A DNA stretch of 64,000 nucleotides from Candidatus Eubacterium faecigallinarum (lineage in GTDB: Bacteria > Bacillota > Clostridia > Oscillospirales > Acutalibacteraceae): NCBI GenBank assembly GCA_019115455.1, contig DXDN01000005.1, positions 124,001-188,000 on the forward strand, given 5' to 3'. Shown here piece after piece: positions 53,901 to 62,373 of the stretch (its first letter is position 1; each line of letters opens with the position of its first letter). A model generated the notes under the pieces. That model was not told the origin of the DNA, made no database searches, and worked only from the letters and a program-made list of their open reading frames with translations. The position numbers and the translations under genes were made by a program.

Positions 53901-54280
53901 TTCCCAAGGCGGTTAGCGATACCATAGTCACCAATGCCAAGTATGACGACGTGCTCAAGCAGGCAAGAGTGCTCATAACGGATTATTCCTCAATAGCATA
54001 TGACGCTTTTTACCGCGGAACACGAGTTATATTCTACTGGGAGGAAAAGGACGAGTGCCTTGCAAACTACGGCCCCACAACGAAGCTGATGCTCAATGAG
54101 GCTAATGTTTACGGCGATTATTTCTATTCCACGGACGGTCTGAGAGAGTCGATTGAGTATAACTACTACAATCCTCAGAGCAGTGAATATAAAGATAAGT
54201 ATTCAAAAATTGTCACGTATCATGACGGACATAATACAGACAGGCTTATTAAATTTCTTAAAAATGATAAGATTATATAG
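50903..54280 (+). CDS. Large CDP-glycerol glycerophosphotransferase-like protein with two transferase modules
   Basis: First module NTWHGTPLKTLGKS / YMPTWRGTG / GLVTDYSSVFFD; second module FLQHGVMYMVSLDS / IMPTWRPWE / VLITDYSSIAYDAFYRG; GTG start after GAGGAG. Confidence 0.9.
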   Translation: MIRRILKKVNKAGALLNKFKTAVRPDYLKYLQLELDDKLVLLEGGQGSNINGNMFSMLREINTNPEWQDYKAVFVVTVDTAASAEKRMKKYGFDRVILSVRDSKEYCRYLATAKYIMTDNSFPPYFNKRSEQVFLNTWHGTPLKTLGKSDKSFNGSMANIQKNYLMSDYALFPNEFTRRVFMDDYDLRHIFANKSLIANYPRNYIFYSPEAGVKMKKKLGLDGKSVFAYMPTWRGTGRKANTAKQISSTMKILKEFDKKLSDDQVLLVNLHFLLASNIDCSKFRHIKYFDTSYDTYEVLNACDGLVTDYSSVFFDFAVTGRKIILFAYDKKEYFKTRGVYIPFDELPFPITENVSDTVAEMKKDTADYTEFKNEYCPNGSYSQCGDLFRMMVNAKTDKFTLEKNESDRKLCLIYAGKFRPLHFDNIRNYIDENPDYECVVAYSKNLNDSKKEFINSLRGKASFYGIVTAFQFGYSDILPLIKFRYLHKIKSARALDRFFESEANRRFHSLKPAKVVDFSCGDPIIAGALSKLSGEKEFVIHGDYYLNSKKYANTVSFVKRFEKSCGFNEIDNAEKETKVYLEANSENPIAHCSFRKHSAFKNIIPIYLSSSKALKCISLVSFKAYMPVAMKDTWLVIGNEEYPYKFIGNKNKISKKHVGILSFSVPVEKILDMPSNNKVMLCYNNKYSKTVQCHASYLAALGRIFLGLRSSMLREKETNTIAIFRQTTGNNLNIYVRSFITSDRVIERFKQMAAYFAALLWHGKKAKKLVLLFEKNSSKYEESASVLFEKLIDSGYNDAYFIVDRNYQYFDSIPKKYLSNILYKNSFKHYLYFFKAKTFIGTEMLVHAIDLKTFNVFALKKVADKNINYVFLQHGVMYMVSLDSESRTFFKRKELNGKYRVVVSSRAEADHFVELGRHEYEDLYISGLPKFDRNVMNDDADKIIIMPTWRPWEINMARDDFLHTSYFKMIMRIYDCVPEELRSKVIILPHPLIVNELKKLPKAVSDTIVTNAKYDDVLKQARVLITDYSSIAYDAFYRGTRVIFYWEEKDECLANYGPTTKLMLNEANVYGDYFYSTDGLRESIEYNYYNPQSSEYKDKYSKIVTYHDGHNTDRLIKFLKNDKII

Positions 54281-54290
54281 GAGGAAAACA

Positions 54291-55481
54291 ATGAATTTTA
54301 CTTTTTCAAACAAAATTTCCTCTTTGCAGCCAAGCGCTATCAGAGAGATATTAAAAGCTACCGCCGATCCGGCTATAATTCCGCTGGCAGCGGGCAATCC
54401 GGCTCCTGATGCGTTTCCTGTTGATGAGGTCAGGGCAATAGCTGCCGAAATACTTGAGAAGAAGCCTATCGAGGCGCTTCAGTACGGTGTGTCTGAGGGC
54501 TATCAGCCGCTGAGAGATACCATCCTTGACTGGACAAAAAAGCGTGAGGGCATCGGCAGGAATTTTGACAATATCATCATCATGTCGGGCGCCACTCAGG
54601 TTATGGATCTTGTTACTAAGGTACTGTGCAACGAAGGGGACACCGTTATATGTGAGGAGCCTTCGTTTATTGGTTCCCTCAACTGTTTTCGCTCTTATGG
54701 CTGCAAGCTTAAAGGCGTGCCTGTTGAGGCAGACGGTATAGACACCTGCGCTCTGGAAGAAGCGCTTAAAACTACGCCAAACGCTAAGTTTATCTATACA
54801 ATACCTAATTTCCAAAACCCGTCAGGAGCTACAATGTCTCTTGAAAAAAGGAAGAAGATGTACGCTCTTGCAAAGCAGTACGGCGTAATAATCCTTGAGG
54901 ATAATCCTTACGGCGACCTGCGTGTTGCAGGGGAGAAAATACCGACCATTAAGTCAATGGACGACGAGGGGATCGTTGTCTATGCAGGCTCTTTTTCTAA
55001 GATACTTTCTCCCGGAATGCGTGTGGCCTACTGTATTGCTCACAAGGATCTCCTTGCTAAAATGACAGTGGGCAAGCAGGCGGCGGACGTTCATACCCCA
55101 TGCCTCAATCAGATGATAGTTTACGAATGGTTCAAACAGTACGATGTTGAGGCGCATATCAAAAAAATTCAGGGCATTTACAGGAAGAAACTTGATTTGA
55201 TGTGCGACTGCATAGACAAGGAACTTGGGGATTTTGTGGAGTATGTAAGACCTGAGGGCGGTTTGTTCATATGGTGCAAGCTTCCTGATAATGTTGATAT
55301 GCTGGAATTCGTTAAAAAAGCGGTGGACAAAAAAGTTGCCGTTGTGCCGGGCAACGCTTTTCTTATGAACGATACCGATAAGACTCAGTATATCCGTCTT
55401 AATTTCTCGACCCCAACTGACGAGGGCATCGTCAACGGCATAAAGGCTCTCGGCGAGGTAGCCGCTGAGTACAGAAAATAA
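54291..55481 (+). CDS. PLP-dependent aminotransferase (2-aminoadipate/LysN-like)
   Basis: IPLAAGNPAPDAFP, NPSGATMSLEKRK, EDNPYGDLR, YAGSFSKILSPGMRVAY; ATG 54291 after GGAGG. Confidence 0.92.
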   Translation: MNFTFSNKISSLQPSAIREILKATADPAIIPLAAGNPAPDAFPVDEVRAIAAEILEKKPIEALQYGVSEGYQPLRDTILDWTKKREGIGRNFDNIIIMSGATQVMDLVTKVLCNEGDTVICEEPSFIGSLNCFRSYGCKLKGVPVEADGIDTCALEEALKTTPNAKFIYTIPNFQNPSGATMSLEKRKKMYALAKQYGVIILEDNPYGDLRVAGEKIPTIKSMDDEGIVVYAGSFSKILSPGMRVAYCIAHKDLLAKMTVGKQAADVHTPCLNQMIVYEWFKQYDVEAHIKKIQGIYRKKLDLMCDCIDKELGDFVEYVRPEGGLFIWCKLPDNVDMLEFVKKAVDKKVAVVPGNAFLMNDTDKTQYIRLNFSTPTDEGIVNGIKALGEVAAEYRK

Positions 55482-55508
55482 GGTTAATATTCTTGGAGAT
55501 AAATTATT

Positions 55509-56522
55509 ATGTCAGAAGAAATTAAAAAAGAACGCAAGAAGAGAAGTCTTTCTCTTATTCAGCCTACATCCATACCGACTTTGGGCAATTATTTAGGTGC
55601 GATGAAAGGCTGGAGCTCATTTCAGAACGACTATGATACGGTGTTCGGTATAGCCGATCTTCATTCCATAACAGTAAGACAGGATCCCAAAAAGCTCAGA
55701 CAGCAGACGATTGAGCTTTATGCCCTGCTGCTTTCAGTTGGTCTTGACCCCGACAAGAGCATACTTTTCATCCAGTCCCATGTGCCGCAGCATTCCCAGC
55801 TTGGCTGGATACTCAACTGCTACACAATGTTCGGCGAACTTAACAGAATGACCCAGTTTAAGGACAAATCTCAGCAGCATTCGGACAACGTAAATTCAGG
55901 ACTCTTTACCTATCCCTGTCTGATGGCGGCGGACATACTGCTTTATCAGGCAGATATCGTACCTGTAGGCGCTGACCAGAAACAGCATCTTGAGATTACA
56001 AGGGATATCGCAGAGAGGTTCAACGGTATTTACGGAAACGTGTTTACCGTTCCGGAGGCTTATATTCCTAAGAACGGCGCAAGAGTAATGAGCCTTGCCG
56101 ACCCCACAAGGAAAATGAGCAAATCAGACCCCAACCCGAAAGGTACGGTTTATCTTACTGATGAGCCGTCAGTCATAATGAAGAAATTTAAGAGCGCCGT
56201 TACCGACAGCGAAATGAGCGTCAGATATGCCGAGGGCAAGGACGGAATAAATAATTTGATGACTATTTATTCTGCAGTGACCGGCAAGGACTTTGACGCC
56301 ATTGAAAGCGAGTTTGCCGGCAAAGGCTACGGAGATTTCAAAAAGGCTGTGGGTGAAGCAGTGGTCGCTGAGCTTGAACCTGTTCAGAAGAAATATAACG
56401 AGTATATGGCTGATAAAGCATATCTTCAGGAGCAGTGGACCAAGGGTGCCGAAATTGCTTCAAAGGTGTCACAGAGGACTCTTGACAAGGTAATGAAGAA
56501 AGTCGGCTTCCTTCAAAAATAA
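55509..56522 (+). CDS. trpS: Tryptophan--tRNA ligase
   Basis: PTSIPTLGNYLGAMKGW, GADQKQHLEITRDIAERFN, RKMSKSDPN. Confidence 0.97.
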   Translation: MSEEIKKERKKRSLSLIQPTSIPTLGNYLGAMKGWSSFQNDYDTVFGIADLHSITVRQDPKKLRQQTIELYALLLSVGLDPDKSILFIQSHVPQHSQLGWILNCYTMFGELNRMTQFKDKSQQHSDNVNSGLFTYPCLMAADILLYQADIVPVGADQKQHLEITRDIAERFNGIYGNVFTVPEAYIPKNGARVMSLADPTRKMSKSDPNPKGTVYLTDEPSVIMKKFKSAVTDSEMSVRYAEGKDGINNLMTIYSAVTGKDFDAIESEFAGKGYGDFKKAVGEAVVAELEPVQKKYNEYMADKAYLQEQWTKGAEIASKVSQRTLDKVMKKVGFLQK

Positions 56523-56530
56523 ATAAAACC

Positions 56531-56564
56531 AAACGGCGGGAATTATCCTGCCGTTTTTTGTTTT
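56531..56564 (+). terminator. Rho-independent terminator downstream of trpS
   Basis: AAACGGCGGG(aattat)CCTGCCGTTTTTT. Confidence 0.88.
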
Positions 56565-56638
56565 ATAATATGGTTAAAACAGCGCATTTGACTGCTTATT
56601 GTATTGAAAAAATACAGATTAATTGTTATAATACAGAT

Positions 56639-57370
56639 ATGTATAAATTTGAAAGATTATCAGACGATATAAGCATTGCCGTCAGCAATGATCACACCTT
56701 TGGAACGGATGCCGTATTGCTTTCGCATTTTGCAGTCATCAAAGCAAAGGACAAGGCTATGGATATGGGCACTGGATGCGGAATTATTCCGCTGCTGTGG
56801 CTCCGTGACAAAAGAATAAGCAATGTTTCTTGCCTGGATATTCAAAAGCAAGCCTATGATCAGGTCTGCTGTTCTATTGAAAAAAACGGGCTTGAGGACA
56901 GACTGACTCCGTATAACTGCGATTTGCGTGAAATAGATAAGACTTTCAGCGCTGAGGAGTATTCGCTGGTAACAATGAATCCGCCGTATAAGCCGGTGGG
57001 TACCGGCATACAGTCAATGAGCCAAAGCGCCGCCATAGCAAGGCACGAACTTTGCTGCAATATTGAGGACGCCGTGAAAGCGGCGGCATATCTGCTCAAG
57101 TACGGCGGCAGATTCTGTATGTGCCACAGACCTGAAAGGTTGGTGGACACCCTTGAGCTGATGCGTGAATATAAGCTGGAGCCCAAAAGGCTCAGGTTTG
57201 TTCAAGACAGGCAGGGCGAACAGCCGTTTTTATTCCTTGTTCAGGGGCAGAAGGGAGCAAAGCCCTTCTTGCGTGTTGAGCCTGTGCTGATTATCAATGA
57301 GGACGACGGCAGGCTTAGCAGTGAAATGCGTGATATTTACGGCACTTATGCCGACGGGTATGACAGATGA
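56639..57370 (+). CDS. tRNA1(Val) (adenine-N6)-methyltransferase-like (TrmN6) family protein
   Basis: FGTDAVLLSHFA, DMGTGCGIIPL, MNPPYKP. Confidence 0.9.
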   Translation: MYKFERLSDDISIAVSNDHTFGTDAVLLSHFAVIKAKDKAMDMGTGCGIIPLLWLRDKRISNVSCLDIQKQAYDQVCCSIEKNGLEDRLTPYNCDLREIDKTFSAEEYSLVTMNPPYKPVGTGIQSMSQSAAIARHELCCNIEDAVKAAAYLLKYGGRFCMCHRPERLVDTLELMREYKLEPKRLRFVQDRQGEQPFLFLVQGQKGAKPFLRVEPVLIINEDDGRLSSEMRDIYGTYADGYDR

Positions 57371-58200
57371 GTATGGATATAAAAGGGAAATTATATGTAG
57401 TTGGGACTCCGATAGGAAATCTCGGTGACCTTTCGCCGAGAGCCGTTAAAACGCTTGAGGATGTCGATTTTATTGCGGCAGAGGATACGCGGGTCACAAT
57501 GAAACTTCTTAACCATTTCGGTATAAAAAAAGAAATGGTTTCATATTTTGAGCACAACAAAAGGGAACGCGGAGAAATTATTTGCAGCAGAATTGCAAAC
57601 GGCGAGACGTGCGCCATTGTTACGGACGCCGGTATGCCTGCTATCTCCGACCCCGGGCAGGACCTTGTGGCGTTGTGCTATGAAAGCGGGATTGAGGTGG
57701 AGTCAGTTCCCGGTCCTACTGCCTTTGCCACTGCTCTTGCTATATCGGGTATGGACAGCGGACGCTTTACTTTTGAGGGCTTTTTGTCCGTAAGCAAAAA
57801 ATCAAGGCGCGAGCATCTTGAATCCATTAAGGATGAAAAAAGAACAATGATTTTTTACGAGGCGCCTCACAAATTGTCTGCCACGCTGGGCGACCTTTGC
57901 AGTACTCTGGGCGACAGAAATATCGCTATCGTCAGGGAACTTACTAAAATTCATGAGCAGGTTATAAGAACATCGCTTAGGCAGGCTTGCGAGGATTACT
58001 GCGACAAGAGCCTGAAAGGCGAGATAGTCCTGATTGTAGAGGGCAAAAAGGAAGAGCCTGAAAGTGAGATAACGCTTGAAGAAGCCGTTTTAAAAGCCAA
58101 AGAGCTGGTTCAAAACGGTATGTCGGTAAATAATGCCGCAAGGGAAATTGCCGCTCGCACCCCTTTCAGAAAAGGAGATATATATAAACAACTGATATGA
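57367..58200 (+). CDS. rsmI: 16S rRNA (cytidine-2'-O)-methyltransferase RsmI
   Basis: LYVVGTPIGNLGDLSPRAVKTL, EDTRVT, ALAISGM. Confidence 0.96.
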   Translation: MSMDIKGKLYVVGTPIGNLGDLSPRAVKTLEDVDFIAAEDTRVTMKLLNHFGIKKEMVSYFEHNKRERGEIICSRIANGETCAIVTDAGMPAISDPGQDLVALCYESGIEVESVPGPTAFATALAISGMDSGRFTFEGFLSVSKKSRREHLESIKDEKRTMIFYEAPHKLSATLGDLCSTLGDRNIAIVRELTKIHEQVIRTSLRQACEDYCDKSLKGEIVLIVEGKKEEPESEITLEEAVLKAKELVQNGMSVNNAAREIAARTPFRKGDIYKQLI

Positions 58201-59063
58201 TATGTTCAATTTGCCCCAGGCACTGTAATATAGACCGGGATGTTCAGACAGGATACTGCATGAGCAAAAGCGGCTTTAGAGTTGCCAGAGCAGCGCTTCA
58301 TTTCTGGGAAGAGCCATGCCTCAGCGGCAGCGCAGGAAGCGGCACTGTCTTTTTCAGCGGATGTAATCTTCGGTGCGCATTTTGCCAGAATTATGAGATA
58401 AGCCGCGACAATAAGGGCGCTGATATTTCAGACCAAAGGCTCGTGGATATTTTTGAATCCCTGATTGAGCAGGGAGCCCAAAATATTAATCTTGTGAATC
58501 CTACTCACTATGCCCACCGCCTGGCGTCTGTTTTAACAAAATGGAAAAGTCCCGTGCCTGTTGTGTATAACTCCGGCGGCTACGAGGAAGTGGATACGCT
58601 GAAAAGACTTGAGGGACTTGTTGATATTTATTTGCCCGATCTGAAATATATCAGACCTGACAAGGCTCAGAGATATTCCTGCGCATCGGATTATTTTGAA
58701 AAAGCATCAGCCGCCATACTTGAAATGAGACGTCAGACAAAGGACGTTTTTGACGGCGAAATGATGAAAAGCGGGCTCATTATCCGTCACCTTATATTGC
58801 CGCAGAATACAAATTCCGCTGTGGAAATCCTTGACTGGATATGTGACAACCTGCCGGATACATATGTTTCGCTGATGGCTCAGTATGTGCCTTGCGGCAA
58901 TATTGAGAATATGCCTGAATTAAACAGAAAAATCACCAAAAGGGAATATGAAAAAGTGCTTTCCCACGCCATTGACAAGGGTATGGAAAAGCTTTTTATT
59001 CAGCAGCTTGATTCTGCAAGCGATAAATTCATTCCCGATTTTGATTTGACCGGCGTATTATGA
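58197..59063 (+). CDS. Radical SAM protein (PflA-like, AmmeMemoRadiSam-type)
   Basis: N-terminal CSICPRHC; FFSGCNLRCAFCQNYEIS (CxxxCxxC). Confidence 0.92.
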   Translation: MICSICPRHCNIDRDVQTGYCMSKSGFRVARAALHFWEEPCLSGSAGSGTVFFSGCNLRCAFCQNYEISRDNKGADISDQRLVDIFESLIEQGAQNINLVNPTHYAHRLASVLTKWKSPVPVVYNSGGYEEVDTLKRLEGLVDIYLPDLKYIRPDKAQRYSCASDYFEKASAAILEMRRQTKDVFDGEMMKSGLIIRHLILPQNTNSAVEILDWICDNLPDTYVSLMAQYVPCGNIENMPELNRKITKREYEKVLSHAIDKGMEKLFIQQLDSASDKFIPDFDLTGVL

Positions 59064-59105
59064 TATAAATTCTTTATTTACAGTGCTTTGAAAAGAGGGA
59101 GCAGT

Positions 59106-59564
59106 ATGCTTAAGAAATTTTTTGAAGAATTCAAGGAGTTTATCTCCAAGGGTAACGTGATGGACCTGGCTGTCGGCGTTATTATCGGCAGCGCGTTTTC
59201 GTCAATCGTAAAATCCCTTACGGATAATATTATAAAACCGCTAATCAACTGTATCGGCGGCGCTGATATCCAGGGAAAAATCCACCTGGTGGGCGAAAAT
59301 TATATTGATTACGGAACTTTTTTGTCCGCTGTAATCAACTTTATTATAATGGCATTTGTTATTTTCTGCATAGTAAAAGCAGTTAATAAGCTAATGTCGC
59401 TGACTAAAATTAAACATGATGAGCCGCAGGCGGCGCCGACAACAAAAACCTGCCCGTACTGCAAGAGCGAAATACCGATTGATGCCACAAGATGCTGTCA
59501 CTGCACATCTTATCTTGTTGAAGAGGAGCATCAGGAAAATAATAAGAACGGAGAAGAAGAGTGA
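59106..59564 (+). CDS. mscL: Large-conductance mechanosensitive channel with C-terminal zinc ribbon
   Basis: FKEFISKGNVMDLAVGVIIGSAFSSIVKSLTDNIIKP; C-terminal CPYCKSEIPIDATRCCHC. Confidence 0.95.
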   Translation: MLKKFFEEFKEFISKGNVMDLAVGVIIGSAFSSIVKSLTDNIIKPLINCIGGADIQGKIHLVGENYIDYGTFLSAVINFIIMAFVIFCIVKAVNKLMSLTKIKHDEPQAAPTTKTCPYCKSEIPIDATRCCHCTSYLVEEEHQENNKNGEEE

Positions 59565-60568
59565 ATAAAATAGGAATCCTCGGCGCAGGCACCTGGGGCA
59601 TTGCGCTGGCAAGAATGCTTTGCAACACCGGCAGAGACGTTACAGTATGGTCTGCGCTGGAAGACGAGATAACTTATCTTAAAGAGAATAACCGACACCC
59701 CAAATTTCCCCGAACCCAACTGCCGTCAGGTATAAAATATACTTCCGGTCTTGAAGAAGCGTGTACGGATAAAGACGTAATTATGTTTGCGGTACCGTCA
59801 GTTTTCGTCCGCCAAACAGCGGCGGCGGCAAAGCCGTATATAAAAGACGGTCAGATAATAGTTGATGTGGCAAAGGGCATTGAGTCGGACACTCTTATGA
59901 CTCTTACAGAGGTTATTGCCGACGAGCTTGATAACAGCACTGTCCGCCTTGTAGCGCTTTCAGGGCCGACCCATGCTGAGGAGGTCATACGTGATATGCC
60001 CACAACGATTGTTTCTGCATGCCGTGATATGGATACCGCTGTTTTTGTTCAGGAATTTTTCAGCAGTTCTTTTATGAGAGTGTATACTAATACTGATATC
60101 ACAGGCATAGAAATTTGCGGAGCTATGAAAAATATCATAGCCTTAGCAACGGGAATTTCCTCAGGGCTCGGCTACGGCGACAATGCCAGGGCAGCGCTGA
60201 TTACAAGGGGACTTGCTGAGCTTTCAAGGCTCGGAGCTAAAATCGGAAGCGCCCACGAGACATTCAGCGGACTTACCGGTATGGGGGATCTGATAGTGAC
60301 TTGCACCAGTATGCACAGCCGTAATAACAGAGCCGGTTACCTGATCGGTCAGGGACTTTCGCCTGAAAATGCCATAAAGCAGGTTGGTATGGTAGTAGAG
60401 GGTATCAACGCTCTGCCTGCCGCTGTAAGTATGGCACGCAAATATGATGTGGATATGCCCATTATTTTTGCGGTAAACGATATCGTCAATAATGGTATGA
60501 AACCGCTTGATGCGGTAAACTCACTTTTAAACAGGGAACGTAAGACGGAAATTGACAGCGCAAGATGA
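59561..60568 (+). CDS. gpsA: NAD(P)H-dependent glycerol-3-phosphate dehydrogenase
   Basis: IGILGAGTWGIALARML, ALSGPTHAEEV, GLTGMGDLIVTCTS. Confidence 0.97.
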   Translation: MNKIGILGAGTWGIALARMLCNTGRDVTVWSALEDEITYLKENNRHPKFPRTQLPSGIKYTSGLEEACTDKDVIMFAVPSVFVRQTAAAAKPYIKDGQIIVDVAKGIESDTLMTLTEVIADELDNSTVRLVALSGPTHAEEVIRDMPTTIVSACRDMDTAVFVQEFFSSSFMRVYTNTDITGIEICGAMKNIIALATGISSGLGYGDNARAALITRGLAELSRLGAKIGSAHETFSGLTGMGDLIVTCTSMHSRNNRAGYLIGQGLSPENAIKQVGMVVEGINALPAAVSMARKYDVDMPIIFAVNDIVNNGMKPLDAVNSLLNRERKTEIDSAR

Positions 60569-60609
60569 TATCTTAGCTCTGTTTATTAAATGATTTAAGG
60601 GGCAAAATT

Positions 60610-61545
60610 ATGAAAACTGTTGAATACACTTTCAGGTCAGCCACACAGATTTGCGATATATACGCCTGTGAATACCTCCCTGACAATTCAGACGTCAGGG
60701 CGGTTGTGGTAATTAACCACGGTATGGCGGAGCATCAGGGCAGGTACCGTGATTTTATCGAATATCTTGTAAGCTGCGGATACGCTGTTTTTATGCACGA
60801 TATGGCAAATCACGGCAAATCAAATCAGGATTTCAGCCAGTCGGGATATTTCGGTTCAAAGGACGGATGGAAAAATCTTGTAAAAGACCTTAATACCAAT
60901 TTTGAACGTGCAAAATCCGCTTTCCCCGATAAAAAAATAATAGTCCTAGGGCACTCTATGGGCTCTTTTGTGGCAAGATGCTTTGCCGCTAAGCGTACTG
61001 TCGACGGACCCGACGCAGTCATATTTATGGGCACCGGCGGTTCAAACCCTGCCGCCCCGGTGGGTGATTTGCTCTCCGGCATAGTTGCTTCGTTAAAAGG
61101 AGAACTTTATAAATCGCCACTTTTGGATAAGCTGACTTTTGGTTCATATAACAATAAGTTCGAAAAGCGAACCGCCTTTGACTGGCTTACAAGGGATAAC
61201 AATATAGTTGATAAGTATATTGCTGACAAGTACTGCGGATTTTTATTCTCTGCCAAGGGAATGAACGACCTTGTTAAGCTCAATATCAGCGCCAACAGCG
61301 ACGAGTGGTACAGTAAACTGCCTAAGGAACTAAAGATTCTGCTCATCAGCGGCGAAATGGATCCCGTAGGCAATTATTCAAAGGGAATAAAAGAAATATA
61401 TGAAAAGCTTGTGAAAACAGGTCATCTTAAAACACAGCTCAAGCTTTTTGCCGATGCCAGACACGAGGTGCTAAATGAAACAAATAAGGATGAGGTTTAC
61501 GCCTGTATCCGTGATTTTATTGAAGAAGCGGCAGAATTAAAGTAA
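60610..61545 (+). CDS. Alpha/beta hydrolase (monoacylglycerol lipase/lysophospholipase-like)
   Basis: INHGMAEHQGRYRDF, VLGHSMGSFVAR. Confidence 0.92.
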   Translation: MKTVEYTFRSATQICDIYACEYLPDNSDVRAVVVINHGMAEHQGRYRDFIEYLVSCGYAVFMHDMANHGKSNQDFSQSGYFGSKDGWKNLVKDLNTNFERAKSAFPDKKIIVLGHSMGSFVARCFAAKRTVDGPDAVIFMGTGGSNPAAPVGDLLSGIVASLKGELYKSPLLDKLTFGSYNNKFEKRTAFDWLTRDNNIVDKYIADKYCGFLFSAKGMNDLVKLNISANSDEWYSKLPKELKILLISGEMDPVGNYSKGIKEIYEKLVKTGHLKTQLKLFADARHEVLNETNKDEVYACIRDFIEEAAELK

Positions 61546-61547
61546 TA

Positions 61548-61580
61548 AAAGCCCCGAACTCTTAACAAGTTCGGGGCTTC
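61548..61580. terminator. Bidirectional terminator between convergent genes
   Basis: AAGCCCCGAACT...AGTTCGGGGCTT. Confidence 0.85.
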
Positions 61581-61601
61581 GCAATTGACTTATATATTAA
61601 T

Positions 61602-62288
61602 TTATACTTCAATTATTTCGTTGAATACTGCGGTCATTTTTTTGCTGATATTTAAATCGATATGCAGCGAGCCGAAATACCAGTGCATATATTCCACGTT
61701 GTGCATAATTTCCTGAAGATAGGTGTTAAGCGGCGTGATGATAATATTCTGGTTTGTGCGCTGTTTAAGAATATCCTTTGCGATTGTGGGCGCTTCGTAC
61801 GTCAGAATATAGTTGATATTCCTTTCGGTGTCGTTAAGGTTTGCCACGCCGTTTTTTAGTTCTTCGGCATTGGGGAGCTCGTCCTCCCACCACGATGTGC
61901 CCTTGTCACGCATGTAGGCGTCTTCGCTTTCTCCGCCGCCCATAACGAAAAATGTTTTGCCCTCAAAGGTGAATACCTCGCCGCGCATCAGGTGGTAGAT
62001 GTTGTCGGCAATTTTGTGGGTGTTTCCGCCCTTCCAGCGGTATGGGGTGTAGGAGTTGAGAATATCGAAATTTTCGTGGGCTCCGTCCACAAAGCATATG
62101 GTGTATTTTCTCTTTTTCAGCCACTCCATGTTCTTCTTTTCTTTGGGGTCATCGGGGTTCCAAATAAAGCCGAAATCGCCGCAGACAATAAGGATGTCCT
62201 TTTCTGCAAGCTTGGAAAGGCGCGGATTTTTAAAGCACGAAATATCTCCGTGAGTATCGCCGGTAATGTAAATCATAATTTTCTCCAA
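61602..62288 (-). CDS. Metallophosphoesterase
   Basis: YITGDTHGDISCF, IVCGDFGFIW, CFVDGAHENFD. Confidence 0.9.
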   Translation of the reverse strand: MEKIMIYITGDTHGDISCFKNPRLSKLAEKDILIVCGDFGFIWNPDDPKEKKNMEWLKKRKYTICFVDGAHENFDILNSYTPYRWKGGNTHKIADNIYHLMRGEVFTFEGKTFFVMGGGESEDAYMRDKGTSWWEDELPNAEELKNGVANLNDTERNINYILTYEAPTIAKDILKQRTNQNIIITPLNTYLQEIMHNVEYMHWYFGSLHIDLNISKKMTAVFNEIIEV

Positions 62289-62373
62289 AAAAATATAAAA
62301 TGGTCTTTAAAACAATAATAAAAGATGTTAAACTATTAATATAATATATTTTTATAATTAAGGTGTCAAGTCC

